The position numbers and the translations under genes are program-made. From NCBI GenBank assembly GCA_963829485.1, contig CAWHIK010000010.1, positions 62,001 to 126,000 on the forward strand: DNA of 64,000 nucleotides, given 5' to 3'. This DNA comes from JBGPQJ01 sp963829485. Lineage in GTDB: Bacteria > Chloroflexota > Anaerolineae > Anaerolineales > Villigracilaceae. The notes beneath the pieces were generated by a model. That model searched no databases, was not told the DNA's origin, and was given only the letters and a program-made list of their open reading frames with translations. Below, piece by piece: positions 19,962 to 27,561 of this stretch; positions within the stretch are counted from its first letter, which is position 1; each line of letters opens with the position of its first letter.

Positions 19962-21254
19962 TCAATCGGTCATGGCTGCGCGCTCGTAAATGGATGGGGA
20001 CTCTGCCTGCCTGCGAAATGATTTAACGTCGATCCTGGAGAGCATCAGGATGGCAATGACCAGTAACGCGGCTTCAATACCAAATACGACCATATAACCT
20101 GACAGCGGATTGCCCGTTGCGCTCGTGACCACATCGCGGACGACGCCGCCAAGGATAGATCCGGTCAGGCGTGAGAGAGCGTTGGACAAGCCCCACGCGC
20201 CAATGAACAAGCCCACTTTTTCTGGAACGGTCAGATCGAACATCAAGGAGAGATTACCTACTGTTGAAAGCCCTGTCCCGACCCCGAGCAGAGCAACACC
20301 GGTGTAGAAAACGGTCAGGCTCGCTGCGCCCCCGCTGAGAATGATGACGATGAATCCCGCCAGCGCGACGAAGTTTCCAGTCTGTGCAATTCTACGGCGG
20401 GACACCCGTCCCTCCAGCGCGCCGGCAAGCAGAATGGCTGCCAAAACAAACATCCCCCACAGCGACGTGATGCGGGTCGTCTCGCGGACGGTCATCCCGA
20501 ATGCCTGCGCACCGAACGGCTCGAGCAGGATATCCTGACCGAGGATCGCCGCCAGAAGAAGCCAGAGGTAAATAAAAAACAATTTGGCTGCCGGGTTGGA
20601 CAGGATGGCGGAGGACATTTCCTTGATGGTGTAGGTGCGTGATTCGGATGGGGTGTGAGTTTTCGGCTCGAGCTTGATCAGACCCAGCAGACCCAGCAAG
20701 AGAGCTGTCGCGCCGACCATTAGAAATGCCGATTGGAGCGCAGCCGGTGTGTACGGATCCACCATGCGGCTGATGGCAATGGCGGTGATGATGATTCCGA
20801 TGATCATCATGAACCACATCACGGAGATGGTCTTGCCGCGTTCGTTTTCCCTGGAGATGTCGTCCGCAAGTGATAGGTAGGAAACGCTGGACAGGTTGTA
20901 GCCCATGCCCCAGGCACCGAATGCCAGCGCGGCGATCAAATATCCAAACGGGTTTCCGCTGGCCAGATAGTAAGCGACCTGAGGCGAAACGACCACGCCG
21001 GTCACGCACAAGATCAATCCCAGCACGATGAAGGGTGTGCGACGAAGTCCAAGGATGGGGTGCCGGTCGGAGTAGGCGCCGATGGCCACCTGCATGGGGG
21101 CGAAGAGATAGGGGAGCGAAGCCAAAATCGCCACCACGGTAGCCGATATCGCCAGTTCCTGAATCATCACCCGGTTGAGAGTGCTGTTGATGGGAACCAG
21201 TGTCATGGCGACCGCCACGTGGATCAGACCGAGCTGAATGCGTTTGAGAAGCAT
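19962..21254 (-). CDS. PucC/BCD-family major facilitator superfamily transporter
   Basis: 430 residues and about 12 membrane segments. The N-terminus 'LGLIHVAVAMTLVPINSTLN', then 'RVMIQELAISATVVAILASL' and 'GAYSDRHPILGLRRTPFIVL' are the conserved opening of the PucC/BCD family, known in phototrophs as the proposed bacteriochlorophyll delivery factor for light-harvesting complexes. Further signatures are 'DDISRENERGKTISVMWFMM' and 'GLFIGAWGLSNALSRLTG'. The start at ATG 21254 is chosen because homology begins there, AAGGA lies just upstream and a promoter at 21292-21320 would exclude the longer reading from 21443. No photosynthesis gene is visible nearby, so the substrate is open; an amphipathic or tetrapyrrole-like compound is a guess from the family. 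It is followed by its probable regulator. Confidence 0.85.
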   Translation of the reverse strand: MLLKRIQLGLIHVAVAMTLVPINSTLNRVMIQELAISATVVAILASLPYLFAPMQVAIGAYSDRHPILGLRRTPFIVLGLILCVTGVVVSPQVAYYLASGNPFGYLIAALAFGAWGMGYNLSSVSYLSLADDISRENERGKTISVMWFMMIIGIIITAIAISRMVDPYTPAALQSAFLMVGATALLLGLLGLIKLEPKTHTPSESRTYTIKEMSSAILSNPAAKLFFIYLWLLLAAILGQDILLEPFGAQAFGMTVRETTRITSLWGMFVLAAILLAGALEGRVSRRRIAQTGNFVALAGFIVIILSGGAASLTVFYTGVALLGVGTGLSTVGNLSLMFDLTVPEKVGLFIGAWGLSNALSRLTGSILGGVVRDVVTSATGNPLSGYMVVFGIEAALLVIAILMLSRIDVKSFRRQAESPSIYERAAMTD

Positions 21255-21291
21255 ATGTCCTTTAGTCAAATCGAAATGGACAAGCTGCTCA

Positions 21292-21320
21292 AATGTACCA
21301 AAACTTGAGGCTCGGGTCAA
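21292..21320 (-). promoter_or_regulatory. Promoter of the PucC-family transporter/HTH operon
   Basis: On the minus strand TTGACC (21315-21320) and TACATT (21292-21297) are 17 bp apart. The -35 box lies in a short palindromic element, TTGA-N8-TCAA, which could be an operator for the neighbouring HTH regulator (inference). Confidence 0.5.
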
Positions 21321-21376
21321 TGTAGTTTTGCTTAGATTATTAAGAGACTTTGGTGAGAGTTGTTCTGTGAAATGAA

Positions 21377-21439
21377 CAGCCGTTAGTGATTCCCCAGACG
21401 CATCACTACCGGCTGCAACGCGGGACCCTGACCCGCGTT
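21377..21439. repeat. Two adjacent hairpins upstream of the PucC-family gene
   Basis: First: CAGCCG-tt-AGTGAT, an 11-base loop, ATCACT-ac-CGGCTG (21377-21415). Second: AACGCGGG with CCCGCGTT around a 7-base loop (21417-21439). Neither has a T-run. They lie between the promoter of the transporter and a divergently arranged stretch without genes (21321-21547). They could be an RNA leader, an operator or the relic of a terminator. No known riboswitch was recognised. Confidence 0.45.
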
Positions 21440-21547
21440 CCAATGGGTAAACTAATTTGTAAATACCACCCTCATTATCGTCTTGACCGCTTGTTCAGTC
21501 ACTCAACCTAAAGTACTAATTTCGCATAACTTGCAAAGTTGAAAACT

Positions 21548-21991
21548 TTAATTCAAATGATCAATATCCTGAGGCTCAGCACTCTCCGGGATCAATTCGA
21601 ATACACTGGCAAGCCGGTCTGGTATGGCGATCGGGCGTGCGGCTTTGATATCGAACAGGACCCAATCCGTTTCGCCGTTGGCCAGCACCGCCTTATCCGA
21701 AACGCGGAAGAATCGATACTTGCGCAGCGATCGCACTTTACGGAAATTGGACACCCATGTCAACACGACGAGGTGATCCCCCTGAAAAGCCGGGCGGAGA
21801 TATTCGATCTTGTGGCTGCGGATGACCCACGTAGCACCCAGCTCAAGAGTGACCTGGGTACAGCCGGCGGCGTTGGAATGCTGGACAGCCGCATCCTGCA
21901 TCCACTGGACGTATTGTACATTGTTGACATGCCCATTTTCGTCGATGGCCGAGGGGGGAACCTCGATGTTATGCCGATAAACCCGAATCAT
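21548..21991 (-). CDS. Acyl-CoA thioesterase-like protein (4HBT hotdog fold)
   Basis: 147 residues with the hotdog signature 'DENGHVNNVQYVQWMQDAA' (residues 17-35); the family uses D/N-x-x-x-H-V-N-N-x-x-Y, the Asp or Glu acting in thioester hydrolysis. 'LGATWVIRSHKIEYLRPAFQ' and 'YRFFRVSDKAVLANGETDWV' are the expected central strands. It would hydrolyse acyl-CoA or acyl-ACP thioesters in the cytoplasm; the chain length is unknown. It is intact, with about 70 bp to recN upstream on the same strand. A second hotdog thioesterase occurs at 27120-27543. Confidence 0.8.
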   Translation of the reverse strand: MIRVYRHNIEVPPSAIDENGHVNNVQYVQWMQDAAVQHSNAAGCTQVTLELGATWVIRSHKIEYLRPAFQGDHLVVLTWVSNFRKVRSLRKYRFFRVSDKAVLANGETDWVLFDIKAARPIAIPDRLASVFELIPESAEPQDIDHLN

Positions 21992-22059
21992 AAACTGGTT
22001 AATTCTCCTTCAAAAAAAAGCGGAGTCTCCCGACCCCGCTCCTGGACTTCATGCAATGT

Positions 22060-23790
22060 CTACTTTCTTTTCTGGACGGCGCGCGCCGATTGTTGGATCT
22101 CATGCGCGGAACGCAGAGTCCCCTCGCTGACCTCGCCGAGCATCTGAGCCAACTCAAGCGTCCGGTCTTCGCCGGTCAAACCCTTCACTTGTGTAATCGT
22201 GCGTCCATCGCTGATGAGTTTCTGCACCTGGAAGTGTTGGTCGCCGAAGGCTGCCAGCTGCGGCAGGTGGGTGATGACCATCACCTGATGTGCCTGCCCC
22301 AGGTTCCACAGCTTCTGCCCGACCACCGAGCCGACCCGCCCGCCGATGCCCTGGTCGATCTCGTCGAAGATCAGGGTGGGGATCTGGTCCGCGCGCGCCA
22401 GCGTGTTCTTCAGCGCCAGCATGAGACGGGAGGTCTCGCCGCCCGAGGCGATCTTGGCAAGCGGCTTCAATCCTTCGCCGGGGTTGGGTGCGACCAGGAA
22501 CTCAACCCGGTCGAAGCCTGTCGCATCGAACCCGACCAGATTTCCGTCTGAGAGCGGAATGCCGTTGGAGTCAGGCCGCGTCTGGAAGTCGGCGCCAAAA
22601 CGCGCGGAAGCCATCTTGAGGTCATCCAGTTCGCCTTCAATCCCTTTCGCGAGTTTATCGGCTGCGGATTTTCGTTTGGCAGACAACGACTGCGCCTGCT
22701 TGGAAAGAGTCTGAAGGAGATTGGCTTCCTTGCCTTCCAGGTCGCCGATTTTCTCTGCGGCGTTGGTGATGGTCTCCAGGTCCTTGCGCGCCTGGATGCC
22801 GAAGGAAATGGCTGACTCAATCGTTCCACCGTATTTTTTCTGCAGGCGGTGGATCAGGTCCAGCCGTTCTTCGACCTGTTCGAGGCGCTTGGGGTTGAAT
22901 TCGATGCTGTCGAGGTAATCGCGCAGGTCGCGCGCCAGGTCGGTCAGGCTGTCGAGGGCGAGCGCCGCCCGATTGGCAAGCTCCGATTGGGATTTGTCGA
23001 TGGTGCCGAGGGTCTGCAGGGCTTTATCCGCCTGCCCGAACAGGTCGGTGGCGGCGGGCGCGTCAGGTGTGCCTTCATCCAGGACGGCGAGCGCCTCCTG
23101 CGCCAGTGTCGCCAATTTTTCTGCGTTGGCAAGACGGTCGCGTTCCAACTTGAGTTCCTCGTCCTCGCCCGGTTTAAGCCGGGCGGCTTCGATCTCCTCC
23201 GCCTGGAAAGTGAGCATCTCCATGCGGCGGTCTGAATCCTTTTGAGCGTTGCGAAGGTCGTTCAGCTCGCGGCGGATGAATTGCAGGGAGGTGTATGTCT
23301 TCCGGTAGGAGGCCAGGGCGTCGCCGAGGTCGGCGAAACGGTCGAGCAGCCCAAGGTGTGTGCGCATATCCAGCAGGGAGAGGTGCTCCGTCTGCCCGTG
23401 GACATCCACCAGGCAGGCGCCGATCTCCTTGAGCAAGCCTACGTTGACCGTACGCCCGTTGACACGGGCGATGCTGCGGCCTTCGCGCCGGACTTCGCGT
23501 GCGAGGGTCACGTAATCCGGATCGTCGAACAACTCCTCGCGTTTGAGAATCTCGCGGATGGGTTCGCCGGCTGCACCGGTGATCTTGAACACGCCCTCGA
23601 CCGTAGCTCGGTCCGCATCGGTGCGGATGACCGTTGTCTCCGCCCGCCCGCCGAGCAGCATCTCCACCGCGTCCATGATGATGGATTTACCCGCCCCGGT
23701 CTCACCGGTGAAGATGATCAGCCCGGACTCGAATCCAAGCTCGAGCCGGTCGATGATGGCGAAATTCTCGATGCGCAGTTCGGTCAGCAT
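22060..23790 (-). CDS. recN: DNA repair protein RecN
   Basis: SMC-like ATPase acting in double-strand break repair. 576 residues, normal for RecN. 'LTELRIENFAIIDRLELGFE' opens the ABC head, Walker A 'GETGAGKS' is at residues 29-36, 'RVNGRTVNVGLLKEIGACLV' and 'DVHGQTEHLSLLD' follow, a long coiled-coil stretch lies at about 160-390, and the C-terminal head has 'IASGGETSRLMLALKNTLA' (signature) and 'LIFDEIDQGIGGRVG' (Walker B). The frame is intact. The B-box membrane protein gene lies 6 bp upstream and nadK before it: nadK, B-box gene and recN form one tight transcription unit. Confidence 0.95.
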   Translation of the reverse strand: MLTELRIENFAIIDRLELGFESGLIIFTGETGAGKSIIMDAVEMLLGGRAETTVIRTDADRATVEGVFKITGAAGEPIREILKREELFDDPDYVTLAREVRREGRSIARVNGRTVNVGLLKEIGACLVDVHGQTEHLSLLDMRTHLGLLDRFADLGDALASYRKTYTSLQFIRRELNDLRNAQKDSDRRMEMLTFQAEEIEAARLKPGEDEELKLERDRLANAEKLATLAQEALAVLDEGTPDAPAATDLFGQADKALQTLGTIDKSQSELANRAALALDSLTDLARDLRDYLDSIEFNPKRLEQVEERLDLIHRLQKKYGGTIESAISFGIQARKDLETITNAAEKIGDLEGKEANLLQTLSKQAQSLSAKRKSAADKLAKGIEGELDDLKMASARFGADFQTRPDSNGIPLSDGNLVGFDATGFDRVEFLVAPNPGEGLKPLAKIASGGETSRLMLALKNTLARADQIPTLIFDEIDQGIGGRVGSVVGQKLWNLGQAHQVMVITHLPQLAAFGDQHFQVQKLISDGRTITQVKGLTGEDRTLELAQMLGEVSEGTLRSAHEIQQSARAVQKRK

Positions 23791-23796
23791 GGAGGG

Positions 23797-24318
23797 TTAC
23801 TTGGCGATCCGAATGCCTGAAAGCCGATAAAAAACAGTTGGCAGGACCAACGCGAGATAGATGCCCTGGAAGATCAGGCCATACATATTGGTCAGGTTGA
23901 GCAGGATCACCGGCAGTGAGCCTAATACGACGGCAACGGCGATGGTGATGAACAAAGCCCGCGACCGATGCTTGCGGGTTGCCATGCGCACACCTTCAGA
24001 AATGATAACGCCAGCGGTAGGCGCAGCAGCCATGGCGATAATAAATCCAAAAAACCCGATCACGCTGATAAGTAGAAACAACAGGCTGGCCAGCCACGAT
24101 AAGATGGCTGCCACCAGGAAACCCAAAATATAATCCCTGGTTTCGGCAGTGTCGAAGATCTTCTGCTGGCTCTTGACGCAATCCTTGCAGCGGTATCCGG
24201 TGGGGGTCAGCACGGCGCATTGAACGCAGATCGGTTTCTCGCAGCGGTTGCAGCGCAGCGTTGTCTCGACGGTGGGGTGGTTGGCGCAGAAAAGGGTCGG
24301 TACGTTGGTGTCGGTCAT
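23797..24318 (-). CDS. B-box zinc-finger membrane protein
   Basis: 173 residues. Residues 9-48 form a B-box-type zinc module: 'CANHPTVETTLRCNRCEKPI' continuing 'CVQCAVLTPTGYRCKDC', with Cys and His at regular spacing. Three to four membrane segments follow ('ILGFLVAAILSWLASLLFLL', 'FFGFIIAMAAAPTAGVII', 'ALFITIAVAVVLGSLPVILL', 'LIFQGIYLALVLPTVFY'). The function is unknown; this domain pair is frequent in Chloroflexota and Actinomycetota. Its ATG overlaps the nadK stop by 4 bp (ATGA), so translation is coupled, and recN follows after 6 bp. A link to NAD metabolism or repair is only contextual. Confidence 0.75.
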   Translation of the reverse strand: MTDTNVPTLFCANHPTVETTLRCNRCEKPICVQCAVLTPTGYRCKDCVKSQQKIFDTAETRDYILGFLVAAILSWLASLLFLLISVIGFFGFIIAMAAAPTAGVIISEGVRMATRKHRSRALFITIAVAVVLGSLPVILLNLTNMYGLIFQGIYLALVLPTVFYRLSGIRIAK

Positions 24319-25181
24319 CGTCTCAGTCCTGTGGTGGGATTTTGATTCATGTGGGTGGTCAGGTTACGGTAAAAATAGCCGGCGTCGCCAAAGCGGACGA
24401 ATTTGGCGGTGTACTCGCCAGCCCGGATGTCGACGTGGTCTTCCTCTGCCAGCCCGATGGGAGTCTGTCCGTCCACGCTCATAACGGTATTCTCGCTCAG
24501 GACGCTGATCCTTACCCATGAGCCTTCCGAAAGCACGACCGCCCGGTCCACAGACAGGTGCGGCGCGATCGGGATGAGCAGGATGTTGCGCAGTTCAGGA
24601 GGCAGGATGGGTCCTCCCGCGGCGAGCGCGTAAGCGGTGGAGCCGGTGGGCGTGGAAGCGATCAGCCCGTCGGCAACGTAGGTGGCAAGCTTGAGCCCGT
24701 CCACGCTGGCAGAAAGATGCACCGGGCGGACGAACTGCCCCCGGCTGACGACGGCGTCGTTGAGTGCATACCACTTGCTGATTATTTCCCCGCTCCGCAG
24801 GTGCTCAGCCCGAAGCATCATCCGGTTTTCGATCCACCCTTCGCCTTTCAACAGGGTGTCGATCATCCCCTGCCAATTTCCGCTTTCAGTCTGGAAAAGA
24901 AAACCCAGCCGGCCGTGGTTGATGCCCAGGATGGGGACTCCGCACGGAGCGCACAGATGAGCAGCGCGCAGCATGGTTCCGTCACCACCGACGGCTGCCA
25001 GCAGGTCAAACTTGCCCTGTTTCACTTGCTTTCGCAGATCCTCGTCGTTGAGCGACCCGTGAGGTGCATCGATGCCCTGGGTCTTGAGGTATTCCGAGAT
25101 GGCGCCGGCAACTTTTAGGCCATCCGGTATTCTGGGATGGGCGGTGACCACGATGCGCGCGGGGATGAACGTCTCAGCCAT
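24315..25181 (-). CDS. nadK: NAD kinase (ATP-NAD kinase)
   Basis: Phosphorylates NAD to NADP. 288 residues, normal length. 'LLAAVGGDGTMLRAAHL' holds the GGDGT nucleotide motif (65-69), then 'PILGINHGRLGFLFQ', 'ALNDAVVSRGQFVRPVHLSA' (NE/D motif with the catalytic region) and 'ADGLIASTPTGSTAYALAAG', the glycine-rich NAD site. 'SVDGQTPIGLAEEDHVDIR' is the C-terminal beta strand region. A TATAAT box at 25191-25196 lies only nine bases before the ATG, so the message would be nearly leaderless. First gene of the nadK / B-box / recN unit. Confidence 0.95.
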   Translation of the reverse strand: MAETFIPARIVVTAHPRIPDGLKVAGAISEYLKTQGIDAPHGSLNDEDLRKQVKQGKFDLLAAVGGDGTMLRAAHLCAPCGVPILGINHGRLGFLFQTESGNWQGMIDTLLKGEGWIENRMMLRAEHLRSGEIISKWYALNDAVVSRGQFVRPVHLSASVDGLKLATYVADGLIASTPTGSTAYALAAGGPILPPELRNILLIPIAPHLSVDRAVVLSEGSWVRISVLSENTVMSVDGQTPIGLAEEDHVDIRAGEYTAKFVRFGDAGYFYRNLTTHMNQNPTTGLRR

Positions 25182-25190
25182 ATGTTCTAT

Positions 25191-25196
25191 ATTATA
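25191..25196 (-). promoter_or_regulatory. -10 box of nadK
   Basis: Perfect TATAAT on the minus strand, nine bases ahead of the nadK start codon. No convincing -35 box is seen at the right distance. A transcript from here would start about three bases before the ATG. Confidence 0.4.
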
Positions 25197-25232
25197 GCAG
25201 GGTGATTGGGAATTGGAGAAATATTGGGTGAT

Positions 25233-25746
25233 TCAGGATAATTTCTGGTCGCACAGGTCACGGTAGCCGCAGCGGCTGCATCGGGGCTGCACCTCGTGGG
25301 AGCGCGCTACATTCGTGCGGACCTCGTCCCGGCGCATCTCTGCCAGCACATCCAGAAGGTTGTTTTCAAGCTCAGGGGTGTAGTCCACTGCGAAATCGCG
25401 GTCGCTGTAGTGGATAATTCCGTACGGCGGGCGCTTTCCCATCCCCCGTTCGACAAGCAGACAGTAGGCGGCGATCTGGTAAATGTGCGAATCGTAAGGG
25501 GCGTCCGGTGCCTTTCCCGGACTTGACCTCAACCGGGATGATCTGCCCGTCCTTTTCGACAAGGTAATCCGGTTTGCCCGTCAGACCAAGCTGCGCGTCG
25601 TAAAACGGCTTCTCCACCTCGCCCCAGGCGCGTGTATCGGTGTAGATGATCCGCCCTCCCGGAAGGCCGGCTTGTTTGCGCTGGCGCGAAGAGAGCCAGA
25701 GCAAGACCAGGGCAAGGATGAAAAGAAACAGGGCGGCGAATAACAT
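25233..25746 (-). CDS. Cas4/Dna2-like PD-(D/E)XK nuclease, catalytic part, membrane-tethered, frameshifted
   Basis: About 171 residues after repair. It begins with a membrane segment ('MLFAALFLFILALVLLWLSS'), followed by the nuclease core: 'GLTGKPDYLVEKDGQIIPVE' and 'VKSGK' give the D and E-x-K residues, 'HIYQIAAYCLLVE' is the Q-x-x-x-Y motif, and 'RCSRCGYRDLC' is the C-terminal Cys cluster that binds Fe-S in Cas4. The frame breaks at about 25517, where AAA should be AA; the correct reading 'GKAPDAPYDSHIYQ' follows one base away. Its ATG directly abuts the TAA of the upstream gene holding the N-terminal Cas4 segment. No CRISPR array or other cas gene is present in the window. Role: probably DNA end processing, unproven. 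Confidence 0.75.
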
Positions 25747-25986
25747 TTATTGGAGAACCTGAACGGTGCAGTAGGACGCAATCAGCGCCAACGCGGCCAG
25801 CAGGGCGAGCATGGCCAGAATCCGGATCGCGCCTGAAACGAACACCGTCCGCCCGTGCTGCTGGTGGAGCGACGTGCCCGCAGCCAGTTCCGCCTTGTTC
25901 TGGGACTCGTGTCCCTTCAGGTGGTACCACCAGGCGCGGCGGCAATAAAGATATGAACCGATTTCGGAAGCGCGGAGTGTTCGCAA
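25747..25986 (-). CDS. N-terminal Cas4-like segment with membrane anchor, partner of the downstream nuclease gene
   Basis: 79 residues. 'LRASEIGSYLYCRRAWWYHL' (residues 3-22) is the opening of Cas4/Dna2-type nucleases, where this Cys contributes to the Fe-S cluster. Residues 54-79 form one membrane helix ('ILAMLALLAALALIASYC'). The stop codon touches the start of the next gene, which carries the catalytic motifs and its own membrane helix. So a single nuclease fold seems divided over two membrane-anchored chains, or one ancestral protein with a paired-helix insertion was split. The joint matches no obvious indel signature, which argues that the split is real. Confidence 0.65.
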   Translation of the reverse strand: MRTLRASEIGSYLYCRRAWWYHLKGHESQNKAELAAGTSLHQQHGRTVFVSGAIRILAMLALLAALALIASYCTVQVLQ

Positions 25987-26039
25987 GTTTGATTTCCTTT
26001 ATACGGTGTTAGCCAGTATAATTCAATTATGAAGAACTG

Positions 26040-27123
26040 CATTTCAGTTCAGACGGTAAATACATTCTTCTTCAAGGGCATGAGTAGAGTCAACTTCGGG
26101 ATTTTGAAACCGGTGCAATAACAAAGCCCCAAGGAACAGTTGATTGGATTTAACCGAATAGTAAATGGGACTACTCTGACTACGTGGTCAAATCCCCCGA
26201 CGGATCGAAAGTTTTCAGAAGCAGACTGGAGTATGGTTATATAGAAGAACTCTTCACGGAGGAAATTCTCATTCGGGAAGTAGTCGATAAAGATGGCAGG
26301 TTGCTTTTCGGGTTCAATGATAAAGTCCCATATATGGAATATGATGATCGCGTTGAACCTGAAGGGTGTGATTTAGGTGTATTGAGCCCTTGTGGAAATG
26401 CCTTAATGTCTTTGACCATGGCTCCAAAAAAAGCAGATTTTTCGCCGAACGGCGAAATCTTGACCGTTTTGTACAACATACCCTCATTTGTTTGATGCAG
26501 ATTTTTAAACAATATTTTGAGAGTATACAATTCAAGGTCACTTTGAAGAGCGCTATATTGACCCTTATGAGATCGATTGGTCCTCTCGACCTTTCATGTA
26601 CAGTATGCAATTCATTCCACAAACCGATTTAATTCTTGGGTTTGGGAGTTGGGGTACAGCTGCCGTATGGAATGTAAATTCAGGCGCATTGGAATATTTC
26701 ATACAAACACCTCCCCTGGATTACTACAACGGGATGATCACTGTGAAACCACATTTCTCTGAATACTTCAGGGTGGATTTGGAAAATAATCGCTTCTTCA
26801 TCGATGAAACAGGTTATGATTTGGATAGCGGCGAAGTGGTCAGTGAGCCCGATTCATCATCTGATGATGTTTCGGAAGATTGCTCCGCGGACGGAGCTTA
26901 TACGTCTGATGGGTCAGCTCTTATAACCAGAGGGTTTAAAAGCCACGAAGGTGATTTATGCGTTTTGAAAGCAGATGACAAGACGCTGATATCAACTATA
27001 CCTGTGCTGGAAGACACAAATGACGGATATTATGTTGGGTGGCCGTTTATGTCTCCCGATGGGAAAAAACTTATGGTAACAACCGATAGCGGTATGTTTT
27101 TCCTTTATCAGATTCTTCCATGA
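26040..27123 (+). pseudogene. Decayed beta-propeller (WD40/TolB-like) protein gene
   Basis: Propeller-blade phrases recur in scattered frames: 'HFSSDGKYILLQGHE', 'SQLRDFETGAITKPQGTVDW', 'VVKSPDGSKVFRSRLEYG', 'REVVDKDGRLLFGFN', 'VLSPCGNALMSLTM', 'ADFSPNGEILTVLY', 'PQTDLILGFGSWGTAAVWNV', 'CSADGAYTSDGSALITRG' and 'PFMSPDGKKLMVTTD'. The pattern 'SPDG-x-x-L' followed by 'D-x-x-x-G' is typical of WD40 and TolB propellers. Stops at about 26095 (TAG) and 26152 (TAA) fall in the best frame, and a shift plus further stops lie at 26450-26520, so it is broken in several ways. The last part (26596-27123) is open and its TGA overlaps the ATG of the thioesterase gene. The original was probably an extracytoplasmic repeat protein; its function is unknown. 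Confidence 0.65.
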
Positions 27124-27543
27124 AAGATTATCGTTTTCTTCACCCCATCGAAGTCCGATACTCCGACCTGGATCCGCAGGGGCATGTCAACAACGCGCGT
27201 TTCCTGACCTTTTTCGAGCAGGCGCGCGTGTCTTATTTAATTCACCTGGGATTGTTTTCGAAGGACCAGTCTTTTTTGGACGTGGGCATCATCATCGCGG
27301 ATGCAAAAGTCACCTTTCTCGCGCCGGTCTATTTCGGGCAGGATGTGCGGGTGGGTGTTCGCGTCAGCCGCATCGGCAACAAGTCCATGACCATGGATTA
27401 TCAAATGATTGACAGCGCGGATGGAAAAGAATTAGCTACCGGTTCCACGACACTTGTGGCTTACGATTATCGAGGGCGCCAGACCATCACAGTGCCGGAG
27501 GAGTGGCGTAAAGAAAATACACGAATTCGAAACGGGAAATTAA
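27120..27543 (+). CDS. Acyl-CoA thioesterase (4HBT, YbgC-like), frameshifted at its end
   Basis: About 141 residues after repair. 'IEVRYSDLDPQGHVNNARFL' (residues 10-29) is the canonical 4HBT active-site segment with the catalytic Asp, and 'IADAKVTFLAPVYFGQDVRV' plus 'ATGSTTLVAYDYRGRQ' complete the hotdog. Near 27514-27517 an extra A (aaaa for aaa) shifts the frame; the expected end 'EEWRKEIHEFETGN' then stops at 27541-27543. The ATG overlaps the stop of the preceding propeller remnant by four bases. It hydrolyses acyl thioesters; the substrate is unknown. The next gene, an M42 peptidase, starts about 20 bp later. Confidence 0.85.
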
Positions 27544-27561
27544 TATGCCTTCTCTTACCTA

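Noticed and set aside
21377..21439. Riboswitch before the PucC-family gene
   Set aside because: I could not match any known riboswitch consensus, and the likely promoter lies downstream of the hairpins, so they would not be in that mRNA.
25233..25986. Cas4-like genes taken as evidence for a CRISPR-Cas locus
   Set aside because: No array, cas1, cas2 or effector nearby; Cas4-like nucleases are common outside CRISPR.
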